A DNA stretch of 64,000 nucleotides from Algoriphagus marinus (GTDB lineage Bacteria > Bacteroidota > Bacteroidia > Cytophagales > Cyclobacteriaceae), in NCBI RefSeq assembly GCF_001936475.1, contig NZ_MSPQ01000001.1, forward strand, positions 248,001 through 312,000, in the 5' to 3' direction. The notes under the pieces are model-generated. The model saw only the letters and a program-made list of their open reading frames with translations. It searched no databases and had not been told where the DNA came from. Position 1 is the first letter of the stretch; each line of letters opens with the position of its first letter. Position numbers and translations under genes: made by a program. Positions 16,723 through 26,038 of the stretch are shown piece after piece.

Positions 16723-19700
16723 CTAGGTAGTCGGAATAGAAATATTGAATGTTGACCCTTGATTGGTGTCACTAATGACTTGAATAGTACCTCCATGCAT
16801 CAGAACAAATTCTTTTACAATCGAAAGGCCTAACCCTGATCCTTGAATGTTTTTTACGTTGGTAGCTCTGTAGAAAGAGGAGAAAAGCCCTTTCTGATCT
16901 TTTTTTGGAATCCCTATTCCTTGGTCTTTGCAAGAGATCAGCACTTCAGAAAGTGAATTGAATGAAATACTTAATTCTGGATCTTTGGCATCAGGAGAAT
17001 ATTTTAAAGCGTTGGACATAATATTCGTCAGGATGTGTTCCATGAGCTGCATATCCATTGGTACCAGCCGCTCCACGCCCTTTGTTTCTAAGATAATTCC
17101 TCGTTGATCTAATCTTCCAAGACAAATTTTCTGGATGCATTGTTCTGCCAGCTTTACCAAATCGCCTGGTCGCTTTGAAATCTCTACTTTTCCTGCTTCG
17201 ATTTTGCCCAGCAAAAGAATATCGTTCATCAAATTTGTAACCCGACCGATCTCTGAATCAATCCGGTCAAAATATCGGTCAAAGGTCGCCTTGGCATTTG
17301 GAGCGGATGCTTCGAGTTGATAGCTGATTAGATCCACATTTTGTTTGATTGTAGTTAGAGGAGTTCTAAACTCGTGTGAAGTCATTGAGACAAATCTAGA
17401 CTTCAATTCATTCAACTCCCGTTCTTTTGCCAAGGATTTCTCCATTTCATCTTTGGTTTTCTTTGCCAAAGTAATGTCACGAATAAAGGCAGTAAAGGTG
17501 TGGATCTCACCTCGAATGATAGGAATAATACTCAATTCGATGGGAAACTCCTCTCCTGATTTACGCATTGCAGTCACTTCGATCCGCTGATTGAGTACTG
17601 GGCCAATACCAGTTTTAAGGTATTTTTTCATCCCATTGTGATGGGAGGAGTGATGTTGGTTCGGGATAATATTTGAAGTGAGGTCTTTCCCGATTGATTC
17701 TTCTGCCGACCAGCCAAAAATCTCTTCAGCTCTCGGATTCCATTCTTGGATTATACCTTGTTCATCGATGGTGATGATTGCATCAAGTGCCGATTCAATT
17801 ATAGTCCGAAGCTTCTTCTCACTTTCCCGCAGCTCTAGTTCAGCCGCCTCTTGTTTTCTTTTTGCTTTAGCGTTTTTGATTCGGGTAGCCGCAAGGTTTG
17901 CGATGGTTTGAAGAGTTTCGAGGTGCTTTTGATTAAAAAAGTTGACTTCATCATGCTCTGAGTCGATCACTCCTAAAACTTTCCCCTCATAAATAATTGG
18001 GACACAAATTTCAGAAAGCCTTACTTGATCATCTGGAATATACCGAGAGTCTTGTCTGGTGTCCTTGATGATTTCAGCTTTGCCATTATTTGCTACCCAG
18101 CCTACAACTCCTTCCCCAAAAGGGATTGTGATCGGGTTGAGTATTTTACGGCCTTTTGTTTTAGTTTCACCATATGCGGCTAATTGTTCCAAAACCTTTT
18201 TTTCATCATTTAACACATAAATTACACAGTCAGAAAAACCGAATTTTTCAATGACATTTTCTGCAATTTCCCAGGCGATGGTGTAGATGTCTTCTTGCTC
18301 TAAAAGGGTATTTACAAAAGAATTGATGGAGGAAAGAAACTGCTGCTGCTGAGCGAGTTCAGTGTTTTTAGTTTTCAGGACTTCTTGTTCCTTTTCTAAC
18401 TCTTTCCTGTTTTTTTGATTGGAAATAATATAGCCTACAAATCTGGAAAAGAGGCGGAAAAATTCTAATTCATTTTGATTAAACGCTTCTGCCTTTGCCT
18501 TTTCACTCCCTAAAGCAATCACCCCTATGGGTTTGTTTTCAATGGTAAAGGGTGTGAACAGACAAGAGGCCAACCCAAAGGATTTCATAAAAATGTTTTC
18601 GGAAAACTCCGAATCGCTTACATCGCTGATGGCGATCAGCCGATTCTCTGTAAATGAAATTCCAGAAGGACTACCTTCGATGGGAATACTAACCTCTACT
18701 CCCTCAGGCATAGGTGTATCCATTACAGTATGCAAATACACGAGTTTTTCTCCTTCCGCTAATAGGATTCCTCCTTTATTAAATTCCAGAAAATCCATGA
18801 TTACTTCAAGACCAGACTGAAGTTGGGAAGAGATAGACAAATCGTAATTTGATGCTATTTCATTGAGTCGAATCAGTCCGGAATTAAACTTTTCAATAGT
18901 TTTCTGGAGACGTTGTGTACTCAGCAGATAGGTTATAAATCGACCGAAAAGCCTAAAAAACTCGAAATCATACCCAGAAAACCCCTCTGGTTTTGGCTCG
19001 AAATCTCCCAGAATTATTGATCCAAATTTTTTCCCATCAACTTCGATTGGCATACTTAGTAAGGACTTGATAGACATATCCTTGACTGTTGAATAATCTT
19101 TATAGGGAGATTTAGTCACATCAGGAATTGCAATAAGACGCTGTTCCAAATATGATAAACCTGGAATGGAGTCATGCAGCGGTAAATATTCCATATAACC
19201 TTTTGGAATCAAGTGAGGATTGACATTCTTGACTACTTTGAGGCGATCACCTTCTGCTTCTACTACTCCTCCGATAGATAATTTGAAGTAGTTGGATACC
19301 ATTTGTAATCCTTTCTCAAGTTGCTGGTCCATCGAAATACTAGTATCAGAAGTGATTCTGTTTAGTTCCTCTAAGGCATTGGTATAACGATCAAGATTTT
19401 GGCTAAACTTCTTGAGGTCTAACTCATTCTTTTTTCTTTGGCTTATATCTACATGAATTCCAATAGATCCTATTCTCTCCCCAAAAGAATTGAAGGAGGG
19501 AGCTCCAGAAATAAGACAATAGAAGGAGGTACCATCCTTTCTAATAATTTCTGCTTCGTAAGCACTTGCTTTGTTTTTTTCTCGAAGCTTATGTTCCTTT
19601 GCTATTATTTTTCTAGTATCCTCATTTGTCAATATGATAGAGGGTTTTTTTCCGATCAATTCCTCCTCTGTGTAACCGGTAATTTTACACATGGCCTCAT

Positions 19701-20193
19701 TGATGAAAGTAATTTTCTCTTCTAGGTCTACCTCAATTAATCCAAATTGTAAATTTTGGATGATGCTTTGGTATTTTTCCTCTGATTTCCTTTTTAGTAA
19801 ATCTGCTTGGTAGCGTTCTGTAATAACTCTCGCTACAGCCATTGCACCTGTGATTTCCCCCCCTCTCTTAATCAATTGTACATTTTGTCCAATCCAAATC
19901 TTCTGCCCTGCAGCTGTGATTGCTGGAAACTCTAAATATGTAGAAGGCGTTTTCTTTTCAAATTGCTCTAGGTAGTATTTCTGAACCTCTTTTTGCTGAT
20001 CTTCTGGAATAAGCTCAGTATATTTTTTACCAAGGAGAAATTTTTTTGAATAGCCCAAAACTTCTGATGCCTTGTTATTTACAAAAGTGAAATGTCCATT
20101 TAGATCCGTTTCATAGATGATATCGCCCGCTTCTTCAACCAATAAACGGTATCTCTCAATGGAAAAGCTTGGAAATGACTGTTCTTCTTTCAA
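16723..20193 (-). CDS. Soluble multi-sensor histidine kinase (PAS/GAF)
   Basis: A 1156-residue kinase without any transmembrane helix. Order: PAS (about 12-130), PAS (138-255), three GAF-type domains (about 275-425, 440-605, 640-785), PAS (800-915), HisKA with phospho-acceptor His940 in SMTSHEFRTPLTTIKQ, and an HATPase domain ending in DQGIGIPKKDQKGLFSSF and GSGLGLSIVKEF. No receiver domain. It probably senses intracellular or diffusible small ligands and phosphorylates the adjacent LytTR regulator. LytTR partners are more often membrane LytS-type kinases, so this pairing is uncommon. The start is TTG; no ATG lies near, and it places the first PAS right after a short tail. Confidence 0.9.
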   Translation of the reverse strand: MKEEQSFPSFSIERYRLLVEEAGDIIYETDLNGHFTFVNNKASEVLGYSKKFLLGKKYTELIPEDQQKEVQKYYLEQFEKKTPSTYLEFPAITAAGQKIWIGQNVQLIKRGGEITGAMAVARVITERYQADLLKRKSEEKYQSIIQNLQFGLIEVDLEEKITFINEAMCKITGYTEEELIGKKPSIILTNEDTRKIIAKEHKLREKNKASAYEAEIIRKDGTSFYCLISGAPSFNSFGERIGSIGIHVDISQRKKNELDLKKFSQNLDRYTNALEELNRITSDTSISMDQQLEKGLQMVSNYFKLSIGGVVEAEGDRLKVVKNVNPHLIPKGYMEYLPLHDSIPGLSYLEQRLIAIPDVTKSPYKDYSTVKDMSIKSLLSMPIEVDGKKFGSIILGDFEPKPEGFSGYDFEFFRLFGRFITYLLSTQRLQKTIEKFNSGLIRLNEIASNYDLSISSQLQSGLEVIMDFLEFNKGGILLAEGEKLVYLHTVMDTPMPEGVEVSIPIEGSPSGISFTENRLIAISDVSDSEFSENIFMKSFGLASCLFTPFTIENKPIGVIALGSEKAKAEAFNQNELEFFRLFSRFVGYIISNQKNRKELEKEQEVLKTKNTELAQQQQFLSSINSFVNTLLEQEDIYTIAWEIAENVIEKFGFSDCVIYVLNDEKKVLEQLAAYGETKTKGRKILNPITIPFGEGVVGWVANNGKAEIIKDTRQDSRYIPDDQVRLSEICVPIIYEGKVLGVIDSEHDEVNFFNQKHLETLQTIANLAATRIKNAKAKRKQEAAELELRESEKKLRTIIESALDAIITIDEQGIIQEWNPRAEEIFGWSAEESIGKDLTSNIIPNQHHSSHHNGMKKYLKTGIGPVLNQRIEVTAMRKSGEEFPIELSIIPIIRGEIHTFTAFIRDITLAKKTKDEMEKSLAKERELNELKSRFVSMTSHEFRTPLTTIKQNVDLISYQLEASAPNAKATFDRYFDRIDSEIGRVTNLMNDILLLGKIEAGKVEISKRPGDLVKLAEQCIQKICLGRLDQRGIILETKGVERLVPMDMQLMEHILTNIMSNALKYSPDAKDPELSISFNSLSEVLISCKDQGIGIPKKDQKGLFSSFYRATNVKNIQGSGLGLSIVKEFVLMHGGTIQVISDTNQGSTFNISIPTT

Positions 20194-20263
20194 GGTTACA
20201 TTTGGGTTAAACGGTTAAAAGTTTTAGCTCTCATAAGATAAGATTTGCAAATCAAGAAGAAAA

Positions 20264-20315
20264 CCGATAAGTCAAAGGATTTTTTCGATGAATGAACAGG
20301 ATTCTTCGATGAGTT
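20264..20315 (-). promoter_or_regulatory. Reverse-oriented 21-bp operator array before the kinase gene
   Basis: Read toward the kinase, ATCG cores begin at 20310, 20289 and 20268, exactly 21 bp apart, in AACTCATCGA, CATTCATCGA and GACTTATCGG. This is the same motif and period as before EPS units a-c, but inverted so that it again points at its gene. No clear TAnnTTTG is found 34 bp further on. The 289-bp gap to the divergent cytochrome gene holds nothing else recognisable. Suggests autoregulation of the two-component pair. Confidence 0.6.
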
Positions 20316-20482
20316 TAAGGAAGATTGGTTTATTGGCAGCTATTTTCGGTAAAAATTAATAATTGACAGCGAATTCCTTACAAGCAAATTGAGACAGAAA
20401 GTCTGATTTATTCTGTCGGTTTCCCAATTCCAAGAAGAATTCGGATATTATCAGCTAATCCTATGGGCTAATCTTCTTTTAT

Positions 20483-22159
20483 ATGAATTTTCGTTTCGCT
20501 TACATCACGCTGCTGTTCCTCATTTTCGAAGCGTGTTCACCTCGGGGAGAAAAAATATTTGGTGAGGAAATTTCTACCTCATCGGAGCAGATATTGGCTG
20601 GAAAAAAACTTTTCGAACAAAATTGTTCCACCTGCCATAATTTCAATGAGAATGCAATCGGGCCAAATCTTAGCGGTTTGACTCGTCAGGTGGAAACTGA
20701 TTGGATTAAAAGGTTTATCAAGAATCCTTCTGAGTTTTTTCTTGCTAAGGATGAAAGAGCATTGAGGCTTCTCGCAATTTATAAGAATGAAATGCCGGCT
20801 TATCCGAATTTTTCTGATTCTGATCTTAATTCCATCCTTAGCTATCTGCATACTTTCGAAACTATTCCGATTGAAATATTGGGAGATACAACCTCCAACT
20901 TGATCCCTGAAAAAATCCAAGACTCGGGTATTCGTTTGGAACTGGACTTTTATGCCCAGTTACCGGCTACTGATACTACTCCTGCCCTAGCCAAAATGAC
21001 CAAGATGGAGCCGATTTCCGGTTCAAACCGCTTGATGATTAATGATCAGCGAATTGGGATTTATGAATTGATTGATCAAAAACCACAGCTTTACCTCAAC
21101 CTTTTGGATCAAAAGCCAGCTATGGTCAGCAAGCCAGGTTGGGCAACAGGTGTAGGTAGTTTTGCCTTTCATCCGGAATTCATGGAGAATGGCCTTTTTT
21201 ATACCGCGCATACTGAACCTGGAGGCACCCAACCTTCAGACTTTGGATATACGGATAGTTTAGCTGTCTTTATGCAATGGGTCTTGACGGAATGGAAAGT
21301 AGATTCTCCAAATGCTAAAATCTTCAAAGGAACAAATCGGGAAATCCTTCGAATCGATAACTCTTCACAAGCTCATGGCATGCAAGAGCTGACCTTCAAC
21401 CCAAACTCGAAAAAAGGCGATCCTGATTTTGGATTGCTTTACATTGGTTATGGAGATGGAGGAACAGCTGAAAAAAGATTTGCGCATATTTCTAACCATG
21501 GAGGTTCGGGAATTTATAGCAGCATATTGCGAATCGATCCTACTGGAAAAGACGGAAAAAATGGAAAATACGGAATACCTAAAATCAATCCTTTCGCTGG
21601 TGTTTCTGGAAAAGCTGGCGAAGTCTTGGCCTTTGGATTCCGAAATCCGAATCGGATTTTTTGGGATGAATCCGGAAAATTATTTGCTACCGACATCGGG
21701 CAGCACAGTATGGAAGAGATCAATCTGATTGAGCCGGGGAAGTTTTACGGCTGGCCGATTCGTGAAGGGAGATTTATGATCAACCCTTTTGGAAGCTTCC
21801 GAAGCCTTTATCCATTACCGGCAGATGACGCTAAAAAAGGAGTAACCTACCCTTTGATCCAGCTCGAGCATGATGAGACGGTTGCCGTGATCGGAGGATA
21901 TTTTCTTCCCGAAGGAAAGCTAAAGGGCAAATTCATTTTTGGAGATATTCCAACGGGCCGATTGTTTTTTGCGAATTTGGATCAAAAACCAAGTCCAGAG
22001 GTAAAGAGTATGAAAGTCATTTTCGAAGGAAAAGAAACGACTATGGAGGAATTGGTAGGTGGTCGAGTGGATTTGAAATTCGGAATAGATGCCGAAAAGC
22101 AAGTTTACATCATGAGTAAGAATCAAGGAAAAATCTATAAAATCATTGACACCCTATGA
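20483..22159 (+). CDS. Cytochrome c - sugar dehydrogenase fusion lipoprotein
   Basis: A 558-residue predicted lipoprotein (lipobox Cys18 in FEAC). An N-terminal class I cytochrome c domain carries haem motif CSTCH (48-52), IGPNLSGL, and a probable axial methionine in KNEMPAYPNFSD. A six-bladed propeller of the glucose/sorbosone dehydrogenase (PQQ-dependent sugar dehydrogenase) family follows (about 150-555), with GDGG, AFGFRNPNRIFWD and DIGQHSMEEINLIEPGKFYGWP. It likely oxidises a sugar in the periplasm or at the cell surface and passes electrons to the attached haem. The stop overlaps the next start (ATGA), so it begins a three-gene operon. Domain order is opposite to the two related genes at 26-32 kb. 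Confidence 0.87.
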   Translation: MNFRFAYITLLFLIFEACSPRGEKIFGEEISTSSEQILAGKKLFEQNCSTCHNFNENAIGPNLSGLTRQVETDWIKRFIKNPSEFFLAKDERALRLLAIYKNEMPAYPNFSDSDLNSILSYLHTFETIPIEILGDTTSNLIPEKIQDSGIRLELDFYAQLPATDTTPALAKMTKMEPISGSNRLMINDQRIGIYELIDQKPQLYLNLLDQKPAMVSKPGWATGVGSFAFHPEFMENGLFYTAHTEPGGTQPSDFGYTDSLAVFMQWVLTEWKVDSPNAKIFKGTNREILRIDNSSQAHGMQELTFNPNSKKGDPDFGLLYIGYGDGGTAEKRFAHISNHGGSGIYSSILRIDPTGKDGKNGKYGIPKINPFAGVSGKAGEVLAFGFRNPNRIFWDESGKLFATDIGQHSMEEINLIEPGKFYGWPIREGRFMINPFGSFRSLYPLPADDAKKGVTYPLIQLEHDETVAVIGGYFLPEGKLKGKFIFGDIPTGRLFFANLDQKPSPEVKSMKVIFEGKETTMEELVGGRVDLKFGIDAEKQVYIMSKNQGKIYKIIDTL

Positions 22160-23439
22160 TTAAGACCAAGCAACTAATCCCAGCAATCGCGCTGGGCGTC
22201 CTACTGCTTTGCGCTTCTTGCCAAAACCAGGAAGAAAAAGTCGAGTTTGTAGTTAATGAAAACGCCATCTCCAGATTAGATTCTACGCTTCAGAGCTATG
22301 TCAACTCGGGAAATGTGGCCGGAATTTCTGCCCTGATTTTTGAAAAAGATCAGGAGGTTTATTTCAATGCTTTTGGATTTGCCAATCAGGAAAAACAAAT
22401 CCCGATGGATCGAAATACTATCGTGCAGATCTATTCCATGACCAAACCGATAACCGGTACAGCACTAATGACGCTTTGGGAAGAAGGTAAATTTCAATTG
22501 GATGATCCTTTGGAAAAATATGCGCCTGAATTTGCCAATATGAAAGTTTATCAGGGTGTGGATGAAAATGGCAAAATGATCTTAGTAGATGCTGAGCGTC
22601 CGGTTTCTATCCGGGATATCACCAGACATACGGCAGGCTTTCCCAACCGAGATAATATTCCTGGCTTGAGCGAAGTGATGAAGGAAAAAAATGCCCGGAG
22701 CTTTGAAAATACCTTGACCCAAATGGCTGAAAAAATCGGCAGCACCCCACTTTGGTTTCAACCTGGTACCCAATGGGAATATGGTCAATCGGTCGATGTC
22801 CAGGCATTTTTGGTAGAGCGAATCGCAGGAGTGCCCTACGGAGAATATGTTCAGGAACATGTTTTGGGTCCTTTGAAAATGAATGATACGCGATATGTGG
22901 TTTTAGAGAAAGATTTAGATCGGTTTTCTGCTGCGTACCAGCGAACTGGCGAAGGTGAGTTGACTCAAATGCCGGACTCTTCTGCGCATGCTTTTAATCT
23001 TAAAAAGTGGCCATTGACTCCGGGAGGTTTTGGGCTTACTTCCACCTTGGATGATTACATGACCTTTGCAAGAATGCTTGTAAGAAAGGGAGAAATCAAC
23101 GGCATAAGAATCTTAAAATCAGAAACTGTCGAATTGATGGCAACCAATCATCTTCCAGATTCGGTGACAGAGCGGTCCTGGCTTCCAAGCAAAGGCCGTG
23201 TAGGATTCGGGATTGACTTTGCTGTCCGGACAGATCCACCGGCCGCGGCAGAAGAAATGAATGGTGTTGTAGGCGAATTTTTCTGGGATGGAGCAGCGAG
23301 TACCCTGTTTTGGGTGGATCCTAAAAACGAATTGGTAGCGGTTCTATTTGTCCAATTATTCCCATACGATGGGATTAGCCTTCATAAAAACTTTCGGGAT
23401 GCTGTTTATGGCAAAATTACTTCGGCACCTGCTCAATAA
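22156..23439 (+). CDS. Beta-lactamase-family serine hydrolase, lipoprotein
   Basis: A 427-residue predicted lipoprotein (Cys22) of the class C beta-lactamase/esterase (PF00144) family. The nucleophile motif S-x-x-K is SMTK (94-97, in IYSMTKPITG); the second motif is YGQS near 209 rather than Y-x-N; the C-terminal part has GEFFWDGAASTLFWVDP as in esterase EstB-like members. Family members are mostly esterases or D-aminopeptidases, rarely beta-lactamases, so resistance should not be assumed. Middle gene of an operon with the cytochrome-dehydrogenase and the membrane hydrolase. Confidence 0.88.
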   Translation: MIKTKQLIPAIALGVLLLCASCQNQEEKVEFVVNENAISRLDSTLQSYVNSGNVAGISALIFEKDQEVYFNAFGFANQEKQIPMDRNTIVQIYSMTKPITGTALMTLWEEGKFQLDDPLEKYAPEFANMKVYQGVDENGKMILVDAERPVSIRDITRHTAGFPNRDNIPGLSEVMKEKNARSFENTLTQMAEKIGSTPLWFQPGTQWEYGQSVDVQAFLVERIAGVPYGEYVQEHVLGPLKMNDTRYVVLEKDLDRFSAAYQRTGEGELTQMPDSSAHAFNLKKWPLTPGGFGLTSTLDDYMTFARMLVRKGEINGIRILKSETVELMATNHLPDSVTERSWLPSKGRVGFGIDFAVRTDPPAAAEEMNGVVGEFFWDGAASTLFWVDPKNELVAVLFVQLFPYDGISLHKNFRDAVYGKITSAPAQ

Positions 23440-23455
23440 TTTAAAACAAACTTAG

Positions 23456-25885
23456 ATGAAGAAATTTTTTAAGAAAATAGGCACTTGGATTAAAGGAAAG
23501 CTAAACCTGATCAAGCCGGGACCTTTTGCCATTAAAGGAGCCGCGATTGGGCTGTTGATTTTAACTTTGATTGTTTTTGTGATTGAGGTAGTAGGGATGA
23601 GTGTCAATTGGAAGGATCCTTGGATTCTGGCTTTTGGTCTGCTGATTTTGTTGGCAGTAACTTTGGTTTCTTACCTAGCTGTCAAGCTTATCAAATTGAT
23701 TTATGAAATCCCCCGCTTTTACAAAAGGGTATTGATTGCTTGCATCATCTTACTTTCATTAGTTCGGCTAGGAGATGAGCGATTTGCGGTTTTTATGATC
23801 TTGGTTTTCTCACTTATTGGAGCGGGAATAGCAATGTTTTGGAAAGGACATTTTCAGCGATTGACCACTCCGAAAAAGGTGGTTTCGGTTTTGGGATTTG
23901 TGGTTGGAATAGCTGGAATAGGCTGTTTGATTTATTTCGGAAGTATCAGAGGATTGGAAATCGATGAACAGATCAATGCAGCTCAACTAACGGAAAACAA
24001 AATTTCACAGATTGAAGTCGCCTCTCCGGCAGAAAATGGAAACTTTCAGTTTACCACCTTTACCTATGGATCAGGAAAAGATCTTCGTCGGGAGGAGTTT
24101 GCAGAAGGAGTTACCTACCAAACGGAATCGGTAGATGGACGAGCGTTTATCGATAACTGGAAAAAATTCGGTGGCTGGTGGCGAGAAAAGTATTGGGGAT
24201 TCGATGCGAAAGAATTACCGCTAAATGCTCGTGTATGGATGCCTGAAGGCAAAGGTCCTTTTCCTTTGGTTTTGGTAGTTCATGGTAATCATTCCATGCA
24301 GGATTTTTCCGATCCGGGTTATGATTATCTAGGAGAGTTTTTAGCATCCAAAGGGATGATTTTAGCTTCTGTGGATGAGAACTTTATCAATGGGTCGTGG
24401 ACTGATCTTTTTGGTCGATTGGAAAAAGAGAATGATGCTCGTGGTTGGTTGTTACTGGAGCATTTACGGATTTGGGATGAATGGAATAAAAATGAATCCC
24501 ATCCACTTTTTGGCAAAGCCGATATGGATAAAATTGCATTGATGGGGCATTCCCGTGGTGGTGAAGCGGTAGGTCATGCAGCAATGCTGAATGCGCTGGA
24601 ATATTATCCTGATGATGCTTCTATCAAACTTGGGTATCATTTTAACATCAAAGGCATTGTTGCCATAGCGCCTGTAGATGGGCAATACAAACCGGGAGGA
24701 TCAGGGACAAAATTCGAAAATGTCGATTACCTGACTATTCATGGCGCCCAAGATGCAGATGTGACTTCATTTGCAGGAGCCATGCAATATGAACGAATCA
24801 AGTTTACAGACAGCACCTACCATTTCAAATCTGCTGTTTATATCTCTGGTGCAAATCATGGGCAATTCAACACTTCTTGGGGAGACAATGATTATGGAGT
24901 GACTTTTAAAGGAATTCTAAATCGTGGACAATTAATGCCAGTTGCTGAGCAGGAGGAAGTGGCTAAAGTCTATATTGGGGCTTTTTTGGAAGCAAGCTTA
25001 AATAATCGTTCAGAGTTTCTTCCGCTGTTTATTGACGCCAGAAAAGGAAAAGATTGGCTTCCAGAATCGATTTATCTGAGCCAATTTGAAGATTCAAACA
25101 CCAGTATTTGGGCAAACTTCGATGAGGATTTTGAGCTGACCAGTACTTCCACAGGAGGTGTCGCTGATGGAGAGAACCTGAGTGTCTGGAGGGAAGCTGA
25201 GATCGACTTGGAATATGCGAAAAAAGGAAGCCGGGCAGTTTTCCTTGGATGGAATTATAAGAAATTAAATGAGGGAATCGATACGCTTTGGAAAGATGTG
25301 GCGAAACCGACGATTCCAGATTCTGTTTTAGCGAGCTATTCGATAACCCTGGATTCGATGAGTTTCAGACCTGACTCCACCTCTGTTTTGATGTTTTCTC
25401 TTGCAGAATCTACCGAAAGCTCTAATCCTAAGTCCGAAGGAAAATGGGTGAATAATCAGGATAATACGAATTCAAAGAAAGCCAATGCTGAATTGGAAAA
25501 CGAGTCAGATTCCAAGGGTGAAAATGGGGAGGAAGAAGTCGATGAGGAGGAAGACGAAAAAAAGCCAGATGCTCCCCTAGACTTCACGATCATTTTGACC
25601 GATCAATCTGGTGCAGAAATCAGTTTTCTTCTGTCAGAATTTTCTCACCTTCAGCGACAGATCAAGTCAAGAGTATTGAAATTGGATTTCTTGGACAAGA
25701 AGGATCATTCAGAAAATATCTTTCAAACATTCGTTTTTGACCTGGAAAACCTGAAATCCAAAAACCCTGCTTTTACCCCTGCCTTACTTCAGGAAATCCG
25801 ATTTGAATTTGATCAAAATGAAAGTGGAGTCATTATCCTCGATCAGCTTGGAATTACAAAGCGGATAAATTTGGTAAACCAATAA
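23456..25885 (+). CDS. Large membrane-anchored alpha/beta hydrolase
   Basis: An 809-residue protein with a basic N-terminus, about five hydrophobic helices (about 24-175) and an alpha/beta hydrolase domain (about 255-545): HGNH oxyanion loop near 277-280, nucleophile Ser366 in MGHSRGGEAVGHA, and later THGAQDADVTS and GANHGQFN as candidate acid and His sites. This resembles the platelet-activating-factor acetylhydrolase/PETase-like group. A beta-rich C-terminal part is split by a strongly acidic low-complexity stretch (about 665-705). Substrate unknown. It lies 16 bp after the serine hydrolase gene. Confidence 0.75.
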   Translation: MKKFFKKIGTWIKGKLNLIKPGPFAIKGAAIGLLILTLIVFVIEVVGMSVNWKDPWILAFGLLILLAVTLVSYLAVKLIKLIYEIPRFYKRVLIACIILLSLVRLGDERFAVFMILVFSLIGAGIAMFWKGHFQRLTTPKKVVSVLGFVVGIAGIGCLIYFGSIRGLEIDEQINAAQLTENKISQIEVASPAENGNFQFTTFTYGSGKDLRREEFAEGVTYQTESVDGRAFIDNWKKFGGWWREKYWGFDAKELPLNARVWMPEGKGPFPLVLVVHGNHSMQDFSDPGYDYLGEFLASKGMILASVDENFINGSWTDLFGRLEKENDARGWLLLEHLRIWDEWNKNESHPLFGKADMDKIALMGHSRGGEAVGHAAMLNALEYYPDDASIKLGYHFNIKGIVAIAPVDGQYKPGGSGTKFENVDYLTIHGAQDADVTSFAGAMQYERIKFTDSTYHFKSAVYISGANHGQFNTSWGDNDYGVTFKGILNRGQLMPVAEQEEVAKVYIGAFLEASLNNRSEFLPLFIDARKGKDWLPESIYLSQFEDSNTSIWANFDEDFELTSTSTGGVADGENLSVWREAEIDLEYAKKGSRAVFLGWNYKKLNEGIDTLWKDVAKPTIPDSVLASYSITLDSMSFRPDSTSVLMFSLAESTESSNPKSEGKWVNNQDNTNSKKANAELENESDSKGENGEEEVDEEEDEKKPDAPLDFTIILTDQSGAEISFLLSEFSHLQRQIKSRVLKLDFLDKKDHSENIFQTFVFDLENLKSKNPAFTPALLQEIRFEFDQNESGVIILDQLGITKRINLVNQ

Positions 25886-26038
25886 ATTGATCTATAAAAT
25901 TTTAAGTGATTTGACTGTTTAAATCAGTTAAATACCGTGTGAAGTAATTTCTGTGGTTTAGTTTTTTCTATTTTGTCATCTTGACAAATTAACATCAAAA
26001 CTAATTTGAATCTCATAGATCCTAAAAACCAAATATTT

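Noticed and set aside
22156..23439. Reading the serine hydrolase as an antibiotic beta-lactamase
   Set aside because: Lipoprotein signal, YGQS second motif and operon context with sugar and ester enzymes fit an esterase/peptidase-like member better.
25909..25933. AT-rich hairpin ATTTGACTG / CAGTTAAAT after the membrane hydrolase gene
   Set aside because: Nine-pair stem with a wobble but no T-run; too weak to call a terminator.
25973..25987. TTGTCA-TCT-TGACAA palindrome upstream of dehydrogenase copy 1
   Set aside because: Only six bases per arm and the matching region before copy 2 does not keep the symmetry, so no operator is claimed.
26006..26038. TTG start for dehydrogenase copy 1
   Set aside because: ATG at 26039 gives a proper lipoprotein signal with Cys26 and matches the paralogue's N-terminus.
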